A DNA stretch of 64,000 bases from Xestospongia bergquistia (taxonomy: Eukaryota > Porifera > Demospongiae > Haplosclerida > Petrosiidae). Location: NCBI GenBank assembly GCA_963965975.1, contig OZ014416.1, positions 496,001-560,000 of the forward strand, read 5' to 3'. Below the pieces are notes generated by a model. That model did not search any database. It saw only the letters and a list, made by a program, of their open reading frames with translations, and was not told where the DNA came from. Shown one piece after another: positions 46,200-58,661 of this stretch; within the stretch, counting starts at the first letter, position 1, and each line of letters begins with the position of its first letter. Position numbers and translations under genes: made by a program.

Positions 46200-48125
46200 T
46201 TTTCTTGCTACAGATGATAGCATCGATGTCAGAAGAGGTTATGAGTCGTGAGATCGCCAAAGATTGTCTTTTTCGACGACAAGTGATGAGATATTGTGTA
46301 GATAAAGGGATTAACGAAGGGGTCACTTTGATACGTAAGGGAAAATAAAGTAGCACTCAAAGTAGATTTACAGTACAATACAACTATATAACTACTTATT
46401 CTACTAAACTGAGAGATGATAGAAAAGCGAGTGAGTCAGATGACTTGAGATTAAACTCATAAACTGCAGCAGTCAGCTGTGTGGTTTAGGACGAGTCCAC
46501 AGGAAGACACGATGGACATTACGGTATCTCCACCATAAAAATGTTGTAATTACAGGTACACCTCCCAGTAATATTGTAAGGGGACACACGTGGATCATTA
46601 TCACCTACTGGATGGTTAGTATGCAGGAGATGCCACTAATTCCTCTATTCTCCCCATATTGAACATCTTTTTGTCCCCCATCACTGAACAATACTAATGC
46701 CAGATAGATAATACCTATTGGACAGTGTGTCACTAATGCAAGGATTTATGCTGCATTCATTATAAGAATTTTTTTCTATTTTTTTGTTGGTTTCTAGCTC
46801 AAACGCTGTAAGTCATTTGTGCAATGGCATCATTTAATTATAATATTTGATATTGGAAATGTATCAGTATAAATGAATATGGCTGACACAGCACCTTATA
46901 CCTTAATGAGAAATTAATAGGGAGTCATAGACCTTAAACCTTCAACTCTAACCTTTAATTTTGTACTAGAATACATCATTTTTCTTGTATATTTGATTAT
47001 CATCAATAAATATAAAAAGTTATTATCTCATTATTATTATTTAGACAAGTTGTTACTAATTATTGTTCGGATAAAACAGACGAAACTCTCTTTTTGGTTA
47101 CTATTATATATAATGGTTTATTAGAGACAGCTGTAATTTTATTGGATGTATATTCTCTTTTCGACTCCCTGTATAGGTAAGACCTAGTATTATAACCATT
47201 ATTATGCTCTTCCTATGAGTAGTAGCTTTGATAAGAGACAGCATGTCTATTGAATGCTTTGATGACCCAATCCAGTTCATTTATGATATTTTGTGGTTGA
47301 TGTTGTTCAAATTCTGTTAGAATTCTTTAAATATTTTACTCAATGCTATTGAGACACGCCTATTTTAAGATTATTTCTCTGTTATGTCACACCCATTACA
47401 GATCATATAGGCATGACAATAGATAATATTTTAATACAATATACTTATTACAACATAAGAACCAAGGACAGCTGCTCTTGTTTTCTTTTCATGTCTCTTT
47501 AGTGTTGTTCTTGACTGATGACATCATCTTGACATGATACATAGTGATGTCATCATGCTATATGATGATGACATCATCTAAACCATACAGTCACACTACC
47601 ATTATTAACCCTATGACACATAGTGATGTCATCATATAGTACAAGTACATCATCATACAAATTACACCGAGAAGCATCTCTTTTTTTACATTAATTATAT
47701 TAGGTGGCATGCTAGGTTTACTGAGTGAACAAAGAGTTAATAATGAGCCACATGTTGTGCGTTAATGGCTGTCAACATTTCTTCTTATGAAAGTCAACAA
47801 GCAATGATATGAATGTAAGTTGTTGATCATATAAGTGTGTGGCTAATTATTGTCGTTTTAGGATCCTTTGATGTTACAATAGGAGAGATATCAGTTTATC
47901 TTTATTTAGGTTCTAGGATGCTATAAATTATAAAAAGGTGCAAGTGTCATTGACAAAATTTTGCTCTTTCTTCACTTAAATATTTATAATTTTTTACTTT
48001 CCACTTTATTACTTGTAATTCCCTTATGACCACTTTTCTTTCAGTTCATTCAACTGATGAACTTTCCATTCTTATGTTTGTACTTACCATATTTGGTAAT
48101 ATGACATATACTATGCCCACCATGT
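46200..48125 (+). pseudogene. Decayed PQ-loop transporter (SLC66A1-like), tentative
   Basis: Two neighbouring segments in the right order resemble the second PQ-loop half of lysosomal cationic amino acid exporters. 47870-47935 reads as TIGEISVYLYLGSRM, and 48044-48119 after a TTTCTTTCAG acceptor reads HSTDELSILMFVLTIFGNMTYT. Where the family has Met/Leu-Pro-Gln after SR, this sequence has ATGCTATAA, i.e. Leu and stop, two C-to-T steps from ATGCCACAA; the next exon is also out of phase. Upstream exon-like pieces with splice sites lie at 46213-46334, 46557-46620 and 47045-47177, the last encoding a hydrophobic helix. Their membership is uncertain. If not a pseudogene, it would need unusual splicing. 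Confidence 0.45.
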
Positions 48126-48720
48126 AAGTCTTAGTGAAGTCTATGTTACTACTTTGAAGATTAACCTTAGTTTATGAGTACAATATGGATGATCTCCCTA
48201 GACTCATCAGTATCTTATGATGAATAGATAGCGGATGGACTGACAAATTAACAATCTGTCTGTGGGTTATGAGAACATTAGTTCACATAAAGTCTTGTAC
48301 CTACAGCTGTGTCATTGCATAGCTACAATAATGATGTCTTAATCTCAAACTATCCTTTTCACTGAAACTCTATTCAATACATTTACAATCTGTTTGTCTA
48401 CAAGTGTTGTTGGAAGAAAGAGAAAGATACAGAACAATGCTCACTTCTTGAGGAATACTATTTATTAAACCATTATAAATACAAAGTTGATGGCAATAAA
48501 CTGATTCTTATCATTACCTATAATAAAGGCTAATGTAACATACCATTACAGTTAAAATCATATTTTTAAAGAAGTACTTTTATTAATTTTATTTACTCTG
48601 TTCATAATTTTTGTCTTTTGTGTGACATTCATAATAAAATTTGGATAAGAAAATATAATTATACATGTTACCTGGCAACAATAACATCATCACACATTGA
48701 CATAACCATTTACAATAAAG

Positions 48721-49615
48721 TTATGTCAATGATAACTCTGTTTCTTTAACAACAGTTTTAAGATGACTTGTAATATTGCTGGCTATGTACAATTTACAAG
48801 ACTGCTCGATTGCTGGAAGAAAAAATAACAGGTTCCCTTTAGAGGGAAGGAGGGCAAAGAACTCCTCTGGACTGGTTAACGTGACAACATGAAGGAGAGT
48901 ATCTGAATGGACATATGGATGATTGGATTGATGGATAAATGATGAATGAATGGACAAAGGAACAGAGACAGCTGGTTAGTCCAATGATGAATGGATAAAT
49001 GAAAATTGAAATGGACAGATAGATGAGCAAATAGATGGACAAATGGATAAATTAATAGATGTCCATTACCTTGATAAACATTAAGTATAATATCATTTTG
49101 TTTAATCATCTCAGAAGATATAGTATTAATTCGTTTTAATAGTTCTTCCAAAAGGTTCTTCCAATGTGATAATTTTGTTTTAAAAAAACATTTACAATAT
49201 TCTACAGTCAATAATGGACAATTATCCAATATGAGACGAGATGCCTTTTAAAATATAATTAAAACATATTTACAAAGTTTAATAACTCAATTACCTCGCT
49301 CAATTTGTTAATGTAAGGCCAACATAACAATTGAATAGATACAATGATCATATTGTTGCTAGACAAGTCCTTGTCGCCATGGTGACTTTTAGTAATTAAT
49401 TGGTCAACATGTGATGCTATTTCTTCATTCATATAATGACTGCATAAAAATGACTATAAAATAATTGTTGTTATAATAATGAGTGCTCCTTTAATTATAA
49501 TTATATAATTATACCTGCAGTTCCCTAAGATCATGTAGAGTTGACTGTGATGTACTACTTATATACAAAATGTTATCAGTGCTGTCTTCTAAGGAACCTG
49601 AGATAAACGACATGT

Positions 49616-49655
<40 letters not shown>

Positions 49656-52600
49656 TATATGTGTATATACTTTCAAAAGGTGGCATTTTATTGAGCCAGG
49701 CATAGCGACGTCCAAATTGAATGGGCGTGGATGATTTTGATGAGTCATCAGTTATAATACGAGCTAACAGCAGTTCTACTAGAAGAAGCTGTGTTAGGAG
49801 AGAGAGAGAGAGAGACCTATTTCAATAAGCTAACATTTCTTACTGCAGCATTTCCAACAACGTTAGCCTCCAGTACAACTTTTCCAGTCAATATACTATC
49901 AAGAAGATGCTTCAATATCTGGTTATGTAGCAACACACCCTCTTCAGACACCTGAGTGATCAAAGACATAAACACAGACTTGTTTACATGTAAATATTAT
50001 ACATGTATGTATCTCTATTATGTAAACAAATGTAAATAATGTAATATATTCTTGTTTACATGTTTAGTATGTACTTGTAATTATGTTTTCATGTACATTA
50101 TGTACATGTATTAATGTTGAGATAAAATGTTTATACCTTTAAAGCTAAGCACAATGTATTCCAATTAATAACTTCTGTCTCCAATAAATGAGAGATAACA
50201 GATAAAAAGCACTCGTCAAATCCATTCATAATAACCTGAAAATAAAGAAAATATTATCCATTCATCCATCCATGTAAGTTATGTGTCCATTCGTCCATCC
50301 ATACCTCTCCCATTGATGTCAAGACATTGTTGTCAATATCCAGTAAATATTGCGGATGTTCCTTTGTCCATGATAAAAGAAAAGACTCAGAGATTACAGA
50401 GAGAGATGCTTTGGCTTCTTCTAATAGATTCAACTCACAAAGAAGGAAAGAAATGGCCAAATTTATTAAATTGTACACACTAAACGAACAAGATGGTGAG
50501 AAAGTGGAGAATGATATAGCTTACTTTGATAGCTGAGGATTATTGGACACCCTTGGCAGTAACAACTGCAGTAGTTCTAAAGCTTTCTCTACAAAGAGGA
50601 CAAACAAACAATAGACAGCTGTTTGTACTTTAGAAAGTTTCTATACCTCTGGAATAGCTCTTCAACCATGAGTAAAGTACAAATTCTGGTAGCCGATCAC
50701 AATCGTATTTTGTATACAATTCTAAAATCTGATTAGCTAATGGTTGTAACTATGACAACAAACAGCATTAATGTTAATAGACACATAATTATATTACCTC
50801 TTCATAATAACTTGCTCTGTTAGTTGGTTCAAAAAGAACTAAGTTCAGATAATTTAGCAGAATAGTAAATGGAGTTCGAGTGGGCATCTGAAAGTAAGGA
50901 GAATTCATTAGTACATTATATTATAACTGTTGCATGCTAACCTCTGGATATTTATTCATAATATATTGTATGACATCATGGATTGGTCGTCCTGACAACA
51001 CCAAGTAACCAGCTGCATTCATAGTAGCCATTTTGTCAGCTGAATAAAGGCAGAGAGCGTCAGCCAATTTAAAACAGTTAGCCTGCAACATGGTGGTCAA
51101 CTCTTCTGTTGAGCCATTTTGTATAACCTAGACAATTGAAACAAGGTACTTGATTATAACCTCATACTTGCGTACCAGTGGTCTAAGCAAAAGATGGGCC
51201 TCTGAAAGATGGTGTTGTAGGACAGGAGGTGCTCCCTCACCAAGATTCTCAGCAGATTCACTCTAATAACAATAATACTTAATATCATGTGACTATCACA
51301 TGACTACTTACAAATTGTTGGAACATAGCCAGAATGGATTTCTTCTCTAATGCATAGATGTTCCATGAAATTGAACTTGTGGGTTTGGGTCGTCGAAGAG
51401 ACAGAGATTGTCTGCAAAAAAGTGTCAGAATTTTGGTTATATATAAACTCACAAGAAAGATTGTCGTCCAGGTGTCTCTTGACTAGTGCCATCAGAAGAT
51501 GGATCACTTTGTTTACATATACATAATACAACAACATGACTTGATGAAGAAGCTAAAGATAAACAGCCAATAAACTTGTTTGACGAGATTAGTGTCAACT
51601 CTAAAGATGTGGGAGGACAAGGCTACAAAAAAGAAAAAAAATTGATTAGTGTGACACTAAAAAGTGTATTCCTGGTTGCTTTGACAACAGTTACTATGGT
51701 AATTAACCATTTTATTTGTACCTGTTTCATCCAAGCACTTTTCTCTTTTTTTCCTATTATTTCTCCTGTGACAAAGTCTTGATTTGTAATCACACTAGCA
51801 CCAACTCTACTAGTGTAACTATCAACAGAATTTGAATCAGTTGACATAGCATGCAAGAATTGTCCATCGTACGAGACCATCTGACATCTAATGATATATA
51901 CAAGTCTATTTATTAATTCAGTCATTCATTTATTAATATATTAAACTATTAATCCATCCATTCATCCAAACATCTTTCCATCCATCCATTCATTTGCACC
52001 GTGTCATGAAGGAAACTGACGAAACCAGTCTTGTTTTTCTATACACATCATAAATGTGACCGCGTGCTCTATTAGCAATGATGCAAGCCATACCTGCTAA
52101 CTCAGAACAACCTGTAATACCTATGAGAGATATAGATATAAATTGACATACATACAGAAAAATTGGTAGACACCTTGGGCAAATGTAGGTACTAACTGCA
52201 CACTATGAATCCCTCCTCTGCTTTTTCCTCTGCCTATATCTCCTCCCATTTCACTTTTTGCGTACATTGTTGTTGCTCTACGTCTCAAAGGATCAGCAGA
52301 ACCCAAAGTGGCTGATTTCTCTTTTGTCTCATGTGTCATTGTATAAACATATGCAAACCCTGATGAAGCCAATCGTCGATATAACATTGTAAGAACCCAA
52401 CATTTGACACGAGTACCAGCCTCTTTGTGCAACACAACAGATAATGGTTGACCCCAAACATATTCTACAGGTCCAAGAACCTCAAGTTCGTGTTTGGAAA
52501 CATCTCGTTTGACCTCACTCATTGATTGTTTAACAGCTGGAAGAGTAATTGTACCAATATTTAAATGGTTGCTTGAAGTCGAGCGTGGCTCTAATTGGTA

Positions 52601-53566
52601 GGTGGAGCTATCAGATAAAGGCACCTCCTCCTCCTCCTCCTCCTTGCCATTTGATGTCACAAGATCATCACCTTCAATTTCTTTTCCTGAAGTGGTAATA
52701 ATGCTGGGAGGTGTGATGTCACCTGTGGGTGTGGCAGGTGTTACAGGTTTTGAAAACTTTCCTGAATTAACCATCTTGGCTTCTGTTTCCCAAATATATG
52801 ATGGAGACCAACACACAAAATGCTCATCATCAATGACTGATCCTGGACTGGGTTTGGGTCTGAAATTTGATGAATCTGAAAACGAATCCATCTGGAATTG
52901 GGACCAAGGATGGTTTTCAGACCCTAAAAGAAAAAACTTAAGAACTCGAATCCTATGTGTGGAAACGCATGCAATGAAATGACCAGAGATACAAATTTTC
53001 TTGAGTCTCATATCTGTACAAATATCCATGAATGTGACTACTTTATAACCTCCAGTTGATACCGTAGCTGTTGGCTCCTTTTGTAATACAAAAAGGCGCA
53101 CAATTTTCTCACTACCAACAGCAATTGTTCCCGTTAACTCACACACTGCTAAGCAGGAGACACTATCAGCTGGTAACTCAACTATCTCAGCATCTACATC
53201 TTGTAGAGGACTCAATCTCTGGAGTCGTGGAGATCCCAAACTGACCACTCTCATTGGTTGCTCCATTTCTCGAATTCCACGCCATTTGAAATATATCCTT
53301 GCAGCTGCAGGTGAGTCGTAGTTACGTCGTTCTAATGTGACGACACAGTCGCCATGAGTGTTATAGACTAGTTCATTTACTGGCCAAATAGTTCTAAGTC
53401 GAGAGATTTTCTCGTTAGTGGCTAAGTTGTGCGCCTCTATTATACACCCTTCACAAGCTATAAATACGTACTGTTCCGAGCAATGAATGCAGAGAGGCTC
53501 TGCTGGAGCGTTGAAGATGTTCTGACTCTCGAAAAGAGTAAAAGTTGTTGGAAGAACCTTCACCAT
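48721..53566 (-). CDS. HPS3: HPS3-like subunit of BLOC-2
   Basis: The first exon runs from the ATG at 53566 to 52174, followed by about fifteen small exons down to a stop at 48721. HPS3, with HPS5 and HPS6, forms BLOC-2, which directs cargo from endosomes to lysosome-related organelles such as melanosomes. The N-terminal half is a WD40/beta-propeller-like region, with CIHCSEQYVFIACEGCIIEAHNL near residue 30, VSCLAVCELTGTIAVGSEKIVRLF and a Ser/Glu-rich loop near residue 300. Then follow VEYVWGQPL and a helical C-terminal half split over many short exons. The identification rests on the N-terminal pattern and overall layout; it is less certain than for SNUPN or LIG3. Two GA/CT microsatellites lie in introns at 49619-49652 and 49798-49816. 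Confidence 0.75.
49619..49653. repeat. CT microsatellite in HPS3-like gene
   Basis: A pure TC run of about 17 units in an intron. A second GA run at 49798-49816 lies, on the minus strand, just before an intron acceptor (CTAACACAG) and so contributes to its pyrimidine tract. Confidence 0.85.
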
Positions 53567-53713
53567 TTTGTTATTCAGCCACACCCACTTTAGTAAGAGT
53601 TAATTAAATCACAAATAAATTAAAATAATATTATTAAATTTTGTTTCGAAGACTGGCATATTACTACAAACAATAGTGCAAAACGTATACTAATACTAAT
53701 TAATAACAGTAAT

Positions 53714-55292
53714 CTACTTTGTTGTACTTGGCATGTTTAAAAATAATGCAATACCAAAAGTCAATGCAGCAAATACACAAGGTATTAGCATAAAATAATT
53801 GCCGTCTCCAGTTACATCAACAATAGGTCCAATTGAAAATGTAGCACCAATTTGTCCAGCAAATATAGCAGTGTTAATGACAGATATTGCTTTACCTTTG
53901 ACCACAGCTGTCTGATCAGCTATACTCTTACGAAACATCATTCCAGATTCCTGTAAAATGTAGTGAAAGACACTAAATAAAGGATAAGTCATTACTTACC
54001 TCGTAAATAGGAATAAGTGTATAAGGTACTGTCAATATTATTCCTAGAAAAGGTCCATAAGCTATTCCAAGAATTAACACCTGATACACCTCCTGAAAAT
54101 ACATGAGAAGACATGTACATAATGTGAAATATGCTATAATTATAAGAAAGATTGTTTTTAATCGAATCCATCGAGTGATGTAATCTAAACCAATTGATAA
54201 AACAGAACAGACTATACTAGAAATGATAAGACCAATTGATCCAATTCTCACTCCTTTAGTATATTGTTGATATGAATATGAGTCTTCTGGTGCTAGAGGA
54301 TCTCCTCCATAGATAACAGTACCAACAAAACTGGTAAAGGAATAAATGAATGAAAAATTAGCAACAAAACTTAGTAGAGTTATTAACCATAGCAACCACA
54401 TATGATGGGACATGAAGTAGATAAAGTGACAGACATCAATAATCGAGTCTCTAAATATTCTACAACAGCTGCAAAAATCAAAACATTGTTGCTTTTGCTG
54501 AATTTTTAAGTTTGTATTACTAGTTCTTTCGATGGTAGGATCTTTCTCTGGAATGTACATGGGATTATCTTGTGGAATCCCATTTTCATACTTGACATCT
54601 GGATGTGTTCCTCTCTCTTTCACACTAAATATGGTCAGTAACATAGAAATAAAAATTAAAGCTGCAGCAATTCCGAATACTATCTTTGCTTCATTAGAAA
54701 TTGTTGCCTTCTCTCCTATAGCTGATGACCAATCAATAGCTCCTAATGTAAATCCTAGTGCTGCATTAATTCCTATAGATATAGTGAAGATAAAATTACC
54801 AGTTTGAGATTGAGAGAGAGGTACAACATCTAGTAAGTATGCTCTTGCTGGAAGTTGTAGTGCTCCAATACTAAAATCTAAAAGGATAACACAAGCAACT
54901 ACTCCCACAGCTACCAAATACTGTTTGTGAGAAAAGTTCAGTTCTTCAAAGTAAAAGTTGTATGGAGCCAATCCAAAACCCAGTGCTGCTGTTACTGCAA
55001 ACAAGACAATGAATGGTCTACGTCTCCCCCATTGACAGGTACATTGATCACTAGCTGAACCCAAGAAAATTTGGAAAAACAAACCAATAATTGGACTAAG
55101 AGATATGACCAATGTAGCATAAGTGAGATGTATTCCAGCTGCTTGTATAAGTGGAATAGCATAAGCTCCTTCCACTGCATATCCAAGATCAACTGAACCT
55201 CCTGAAGCACTGAGAAGAAAAAGGCGCCATAAAGGAATCTTCCTTGACTCAGTTGACTGCTGAGATTCTGTGTTGTCTTTGTCCTCCATCAT
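53714..55292 (-). CDS. SLC45-type transporter, tandem copy 1
   Basis: Two exons (55292-54000 and 53950-53714) separated by a 49 bp intron give 509 residues. SLC45 proteins belong to the GPH/MFS superfamily, with plant sucrose/H+ symporters as relatives, and move sugars with protons; SLC45A2 acts in melanosomes. Twelve helices are predicted. The family signature after helix 2 is SDQCTCQWGRRRPFI. A second mark is GALQLPARAYLLDVVP in the helix 4-5 area, as in sucrose transporters (ALQ-x-PARA-x-LxD). A ~70-residue cytoplasmic loop carries a Cys-rich stretch (QQCFDFCSCCRIF). The intact frame and splice sites suggest an active gene. Confidence 0.93.
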
Positions 55293-55334
55293 TAAAACCG
55301 CACCACACCTTCAACACTATTTAATTAACAATGA

Positions 55335-56913
55335 CTAATTAATAAAAGTAGTTGTACTTGGCATGTTTAAAAATAATGCAATACCAAAAGTCAATGCAGC
55401 AAATACACAAGGTATTAGCATAAAATAATTGCCGTCTCCAGTTACATCAACAATAGGTCCAATTGAAAATGTAGCACCAATTTGTCCAGCAAATATAGCA
55501 GTGTTAATGACAGATATTGCTTTACCTTTGACCACAGCTGTCTGATCAGCTATACTCTTACGAAACATCATTCCAGATTCCTGTAAAATGTAGTGAAAGA
55601 CACTAAATAAAGAATAAGTCATTACTTACCTCGTAAATAGGAATAAGTGTATAAGGTACTGTCAATATTATTCCTAGAAAAGGTCCATAAGCTATTCCAA
55701 GAATTAACACCTGATACACCTCCTGAAAATACATGAGAAGACATGTACATAATGTGAAATATGCTATAATTATAAGAAAGATTGTTTTCAATCGAATCCA
55801 TCGAGTGACGTAATCTAAACCAATTGATAATAGAGAACAGGCTATACTAGAAATGATAAGACCAATTGATCCAATTCTCACTCCTTTAGTATATTGTTGA
55901 TAGGAATATGAGTCTTCTGGTGCTAGAGGATCTCCTCTATAGATAACAGTACCAACAAAACTGGTAAAGGAATAAATGAATGAAAAACTAGCAACAAAAC
56001 TTAGTAGAGTTATTAACCATAGCAACCACATATGATGGGACATGAAGTAGATAAAGTGACAGACATCAATAATCGAGTCTCTAAATATTCTACAACAGCT
56101 GCAAAAATCAAAACATTGTTGCTTTTGCTGAATTTTTAAGTTTGTATTACTAGTTCTTTTGATGATAGGATCTTTCTCTGAAATGTACATGGCATTATCT
56201 TGTGGAATTCCATTTTCATACTTGACATCTGGATGTGTTTCTCTCTCTTTCACGCTAAATATGGTCAGTAACATTGAAATAAAAATTAAAGCTGCAGCAA
56301 TTCCAAATACTATCTGTGCTTGATTAGAAATTGTTGCCTTCTCTCCTATAGCTGATGACCAATCAATAGCTCCTAATGTAAATCCTAGTGCTGCATTAAT
56401 TCCTATAGATATAGTGAATATAAAGTTGCCAGTTTGAGTTTGAGAGAGAGGTACAACATCTAGTAAGTATGCTCTTGTTGGAAGTTGTAGTGCTCCAATA
56501 CTAAAATCTAAAAGGATAACACAAGCAACTACTCCCACAGCTACCAAATACTGTTTGTGAGAAAAGTTCAGTTCTTCAAAGTAAAAGTTGTATGGAGCCA
56601 ATCCAAAACCCAGTGCTGCTGTTACTGCAAACAAGATAATGAATGGTCTACGTCTCCCCCATTGACAGGTACATTGATCACTAGCTGAACCCAAGAAAAT
56701 TTGGAAAAACAAACCAATAATTGGACTAAGGGATATGACCAATGTAGCATAAGTGAGATGTATTCCAGCTGCTTGTATAAGTGGAATAGCATAAGCTCCT
56801 TCCACTGCATATCCAAGATCAACTGAACCTCCTGAAGCGCTGAGAAGAAAAAGGCGCCATAAAGGAATCTTCTTTGACTGCTGAGATTCTGTGTTGTCTT
56901 TGTCCTTCATCAT
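55335..56913 (-). CDS. SLC45-type transporter, tandem copy 2
   Basis: Exons 56913-55630 and 55580-55335, 509 residues. Almost identical to copy 1 in coding sequence, intron and flanks; the promoter-proximal sequence is shared too. The signature QWGRRRPFI is kept; PARA reads PTRA here. It has a slightly extended C-terminus (TTTFIN) because the stop used by copies 1 and 3 has been lost. It is very recently duplicated or homogenised. Confidence 0.93.
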
Positions 56914-56972
56914 TAAAACCGAGCCACACCTTCAACACTATTTAATTGACAATGAATAATAAAAACAGTAAT

Positions 56973-58500
56973 CTACTTTGTTGTACTTGGCTTGTTTAAA
57001 AATAATGCAATACCAAAAGTCAATGCAGCAAATACACAAGGTATTAGCATAAAATAATTGCCGTCTCCAGTTACATCAACAATAGGTCCAATTGAAAATG
57101 TAGCACCAATTTGTCCAGCAAATATAGCAGTGTTAATGACAGATATTGCTTTACCTTTGACCACAGCTGTCCGACCAGCTACACTCTTACGAAACATCAT
57201 TCCAGATTCCTGTAAAATGTAGTGAAAGACACTAAATAAAAGATAAGTTATTACTTACCTCGTAAATAGGAATGAGTGTATAAGGTACTGTCAATATTAT
57301 TCCTAGAAAAGGTCCATAAGCTATTCCAAGAATTAACACCTGATACACCTCCTGAAAATACATGAGAAGACATGTACATAATGTGAAATATGCTATAATT
57401 ATAAGAAAGATTGTTTTCAATCGAATCCATCGAGTGACGTAATCTAAACCAATTGATAATAGAGAACAGACTATACTAGAAATGATAAGACCAATTGATC
57501 CAATTCTCACTCCTTTAGTATATTGTTGATAGGAATATGAGTCTTCTGGTGCTAGAGGATCTCCTCTATAGATAACAGTACCAACAAAACTGGTAAAGGT
57601 ATAAGCATAACAAAATTCTGCGACAAAACTTAGGAATGTTACTAACCATAGCAACCACATATGATAGGACATATACCATACAAATCGACAGACATCATTA
57701 ATTGACTGTTTGAAAGTCATTAAAAGTTTACAGCAACAACAACTAAGTGTTTTTTTTCTATTTTTCTGTTGTAGAAGAGAACTAGTTTCATTAATACTAT
57801 GTTGAAGAACAATAGTATCATCAGTTGGTACAATTTCTTTCACACTAAATATTGTCAATAGCATTGATATAAATATTAAAGCTCCAGTGATTCCAAATAT
57901 AATTTTGGCTTGATTGCCAATTGTCACTTTTGTTCCCATTATGGATGACCAATCAATAGTTCCTAATGTAAATCCTAGTGCTGTATTAATTCCTATAGAT
58001 ATAGTGAAGATAAAGTTACCAGTTTGAGATTGAGAGAGAGGTACAACATCTAGTAAGTATGCTCTTGCTGGAAGTTGTAGTGCTCCAATACTAAAATCTA
58101 AAAGGATAACACAAGCAACTACTCCCACAGCTACCAAATACTGTTTGTGAGAAAAGTTCAGTTCTTCAAAGTAAAAGCTGTATGGAGCCAATCCAAAACC
58201 CAGTGCTGCTGTTACTGCAAACAAGATAATGAATGGTCTACGTCTTCCCCATTGACAGGTACATTGATCACTAGCTGAACCCAAGAAAATTTGGAAAAAC
58301 AAACCAATAATTGGACTAAGAGATATGACCAATGTAGCATAAGTGAGATGTATTCCAGCTGCTTGTATAAGTGGAATAGCATAAGCTCCTTCCACTGCAT
58401 ATCCAAGATCAACTGAACCTCCTGAAGCACTGAGAAGAAAAAGACGCCATAAAGGAATTTTGTTCTGCTCAAGTGTTGATAAGCCATCTAGGGCTAACAT
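56973..58500 (-). CDS. SLC45-type transporter, tandem copy 3, mosaic
   Basis: Exons 58500-57259 and 57209-56973, 492 residues. The first ~190 residues and the last ~170 are nearly identical to copies 1 and 2, but the start (MLALDGLSTLEQNK) and the middle are clearly different. The middle covers the end of helix 6, the cytoplasmic loop and helix 7, and includes a run of four Cys in LSCCCCKLL. This patchwork points to gene conversion among the copies. Signature motifs QWGRRRPFI and PARAYLLD are intact. Confidence 0.93.
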
Positions 58501-58661
58501 TTCCTAGTCTCCCCCTTTCTCGTATTAAAAACAAGCGGACGTCTGGTCATGAATGTGGCTTGTGGGTGGGGCTGCTTATGCTAGTAAATTATTATTATTT
58601 ATTACAATTAAGAGGTGATTATGAATAATTAAAAATTGGTCGTTATATAAATAATTAAATA

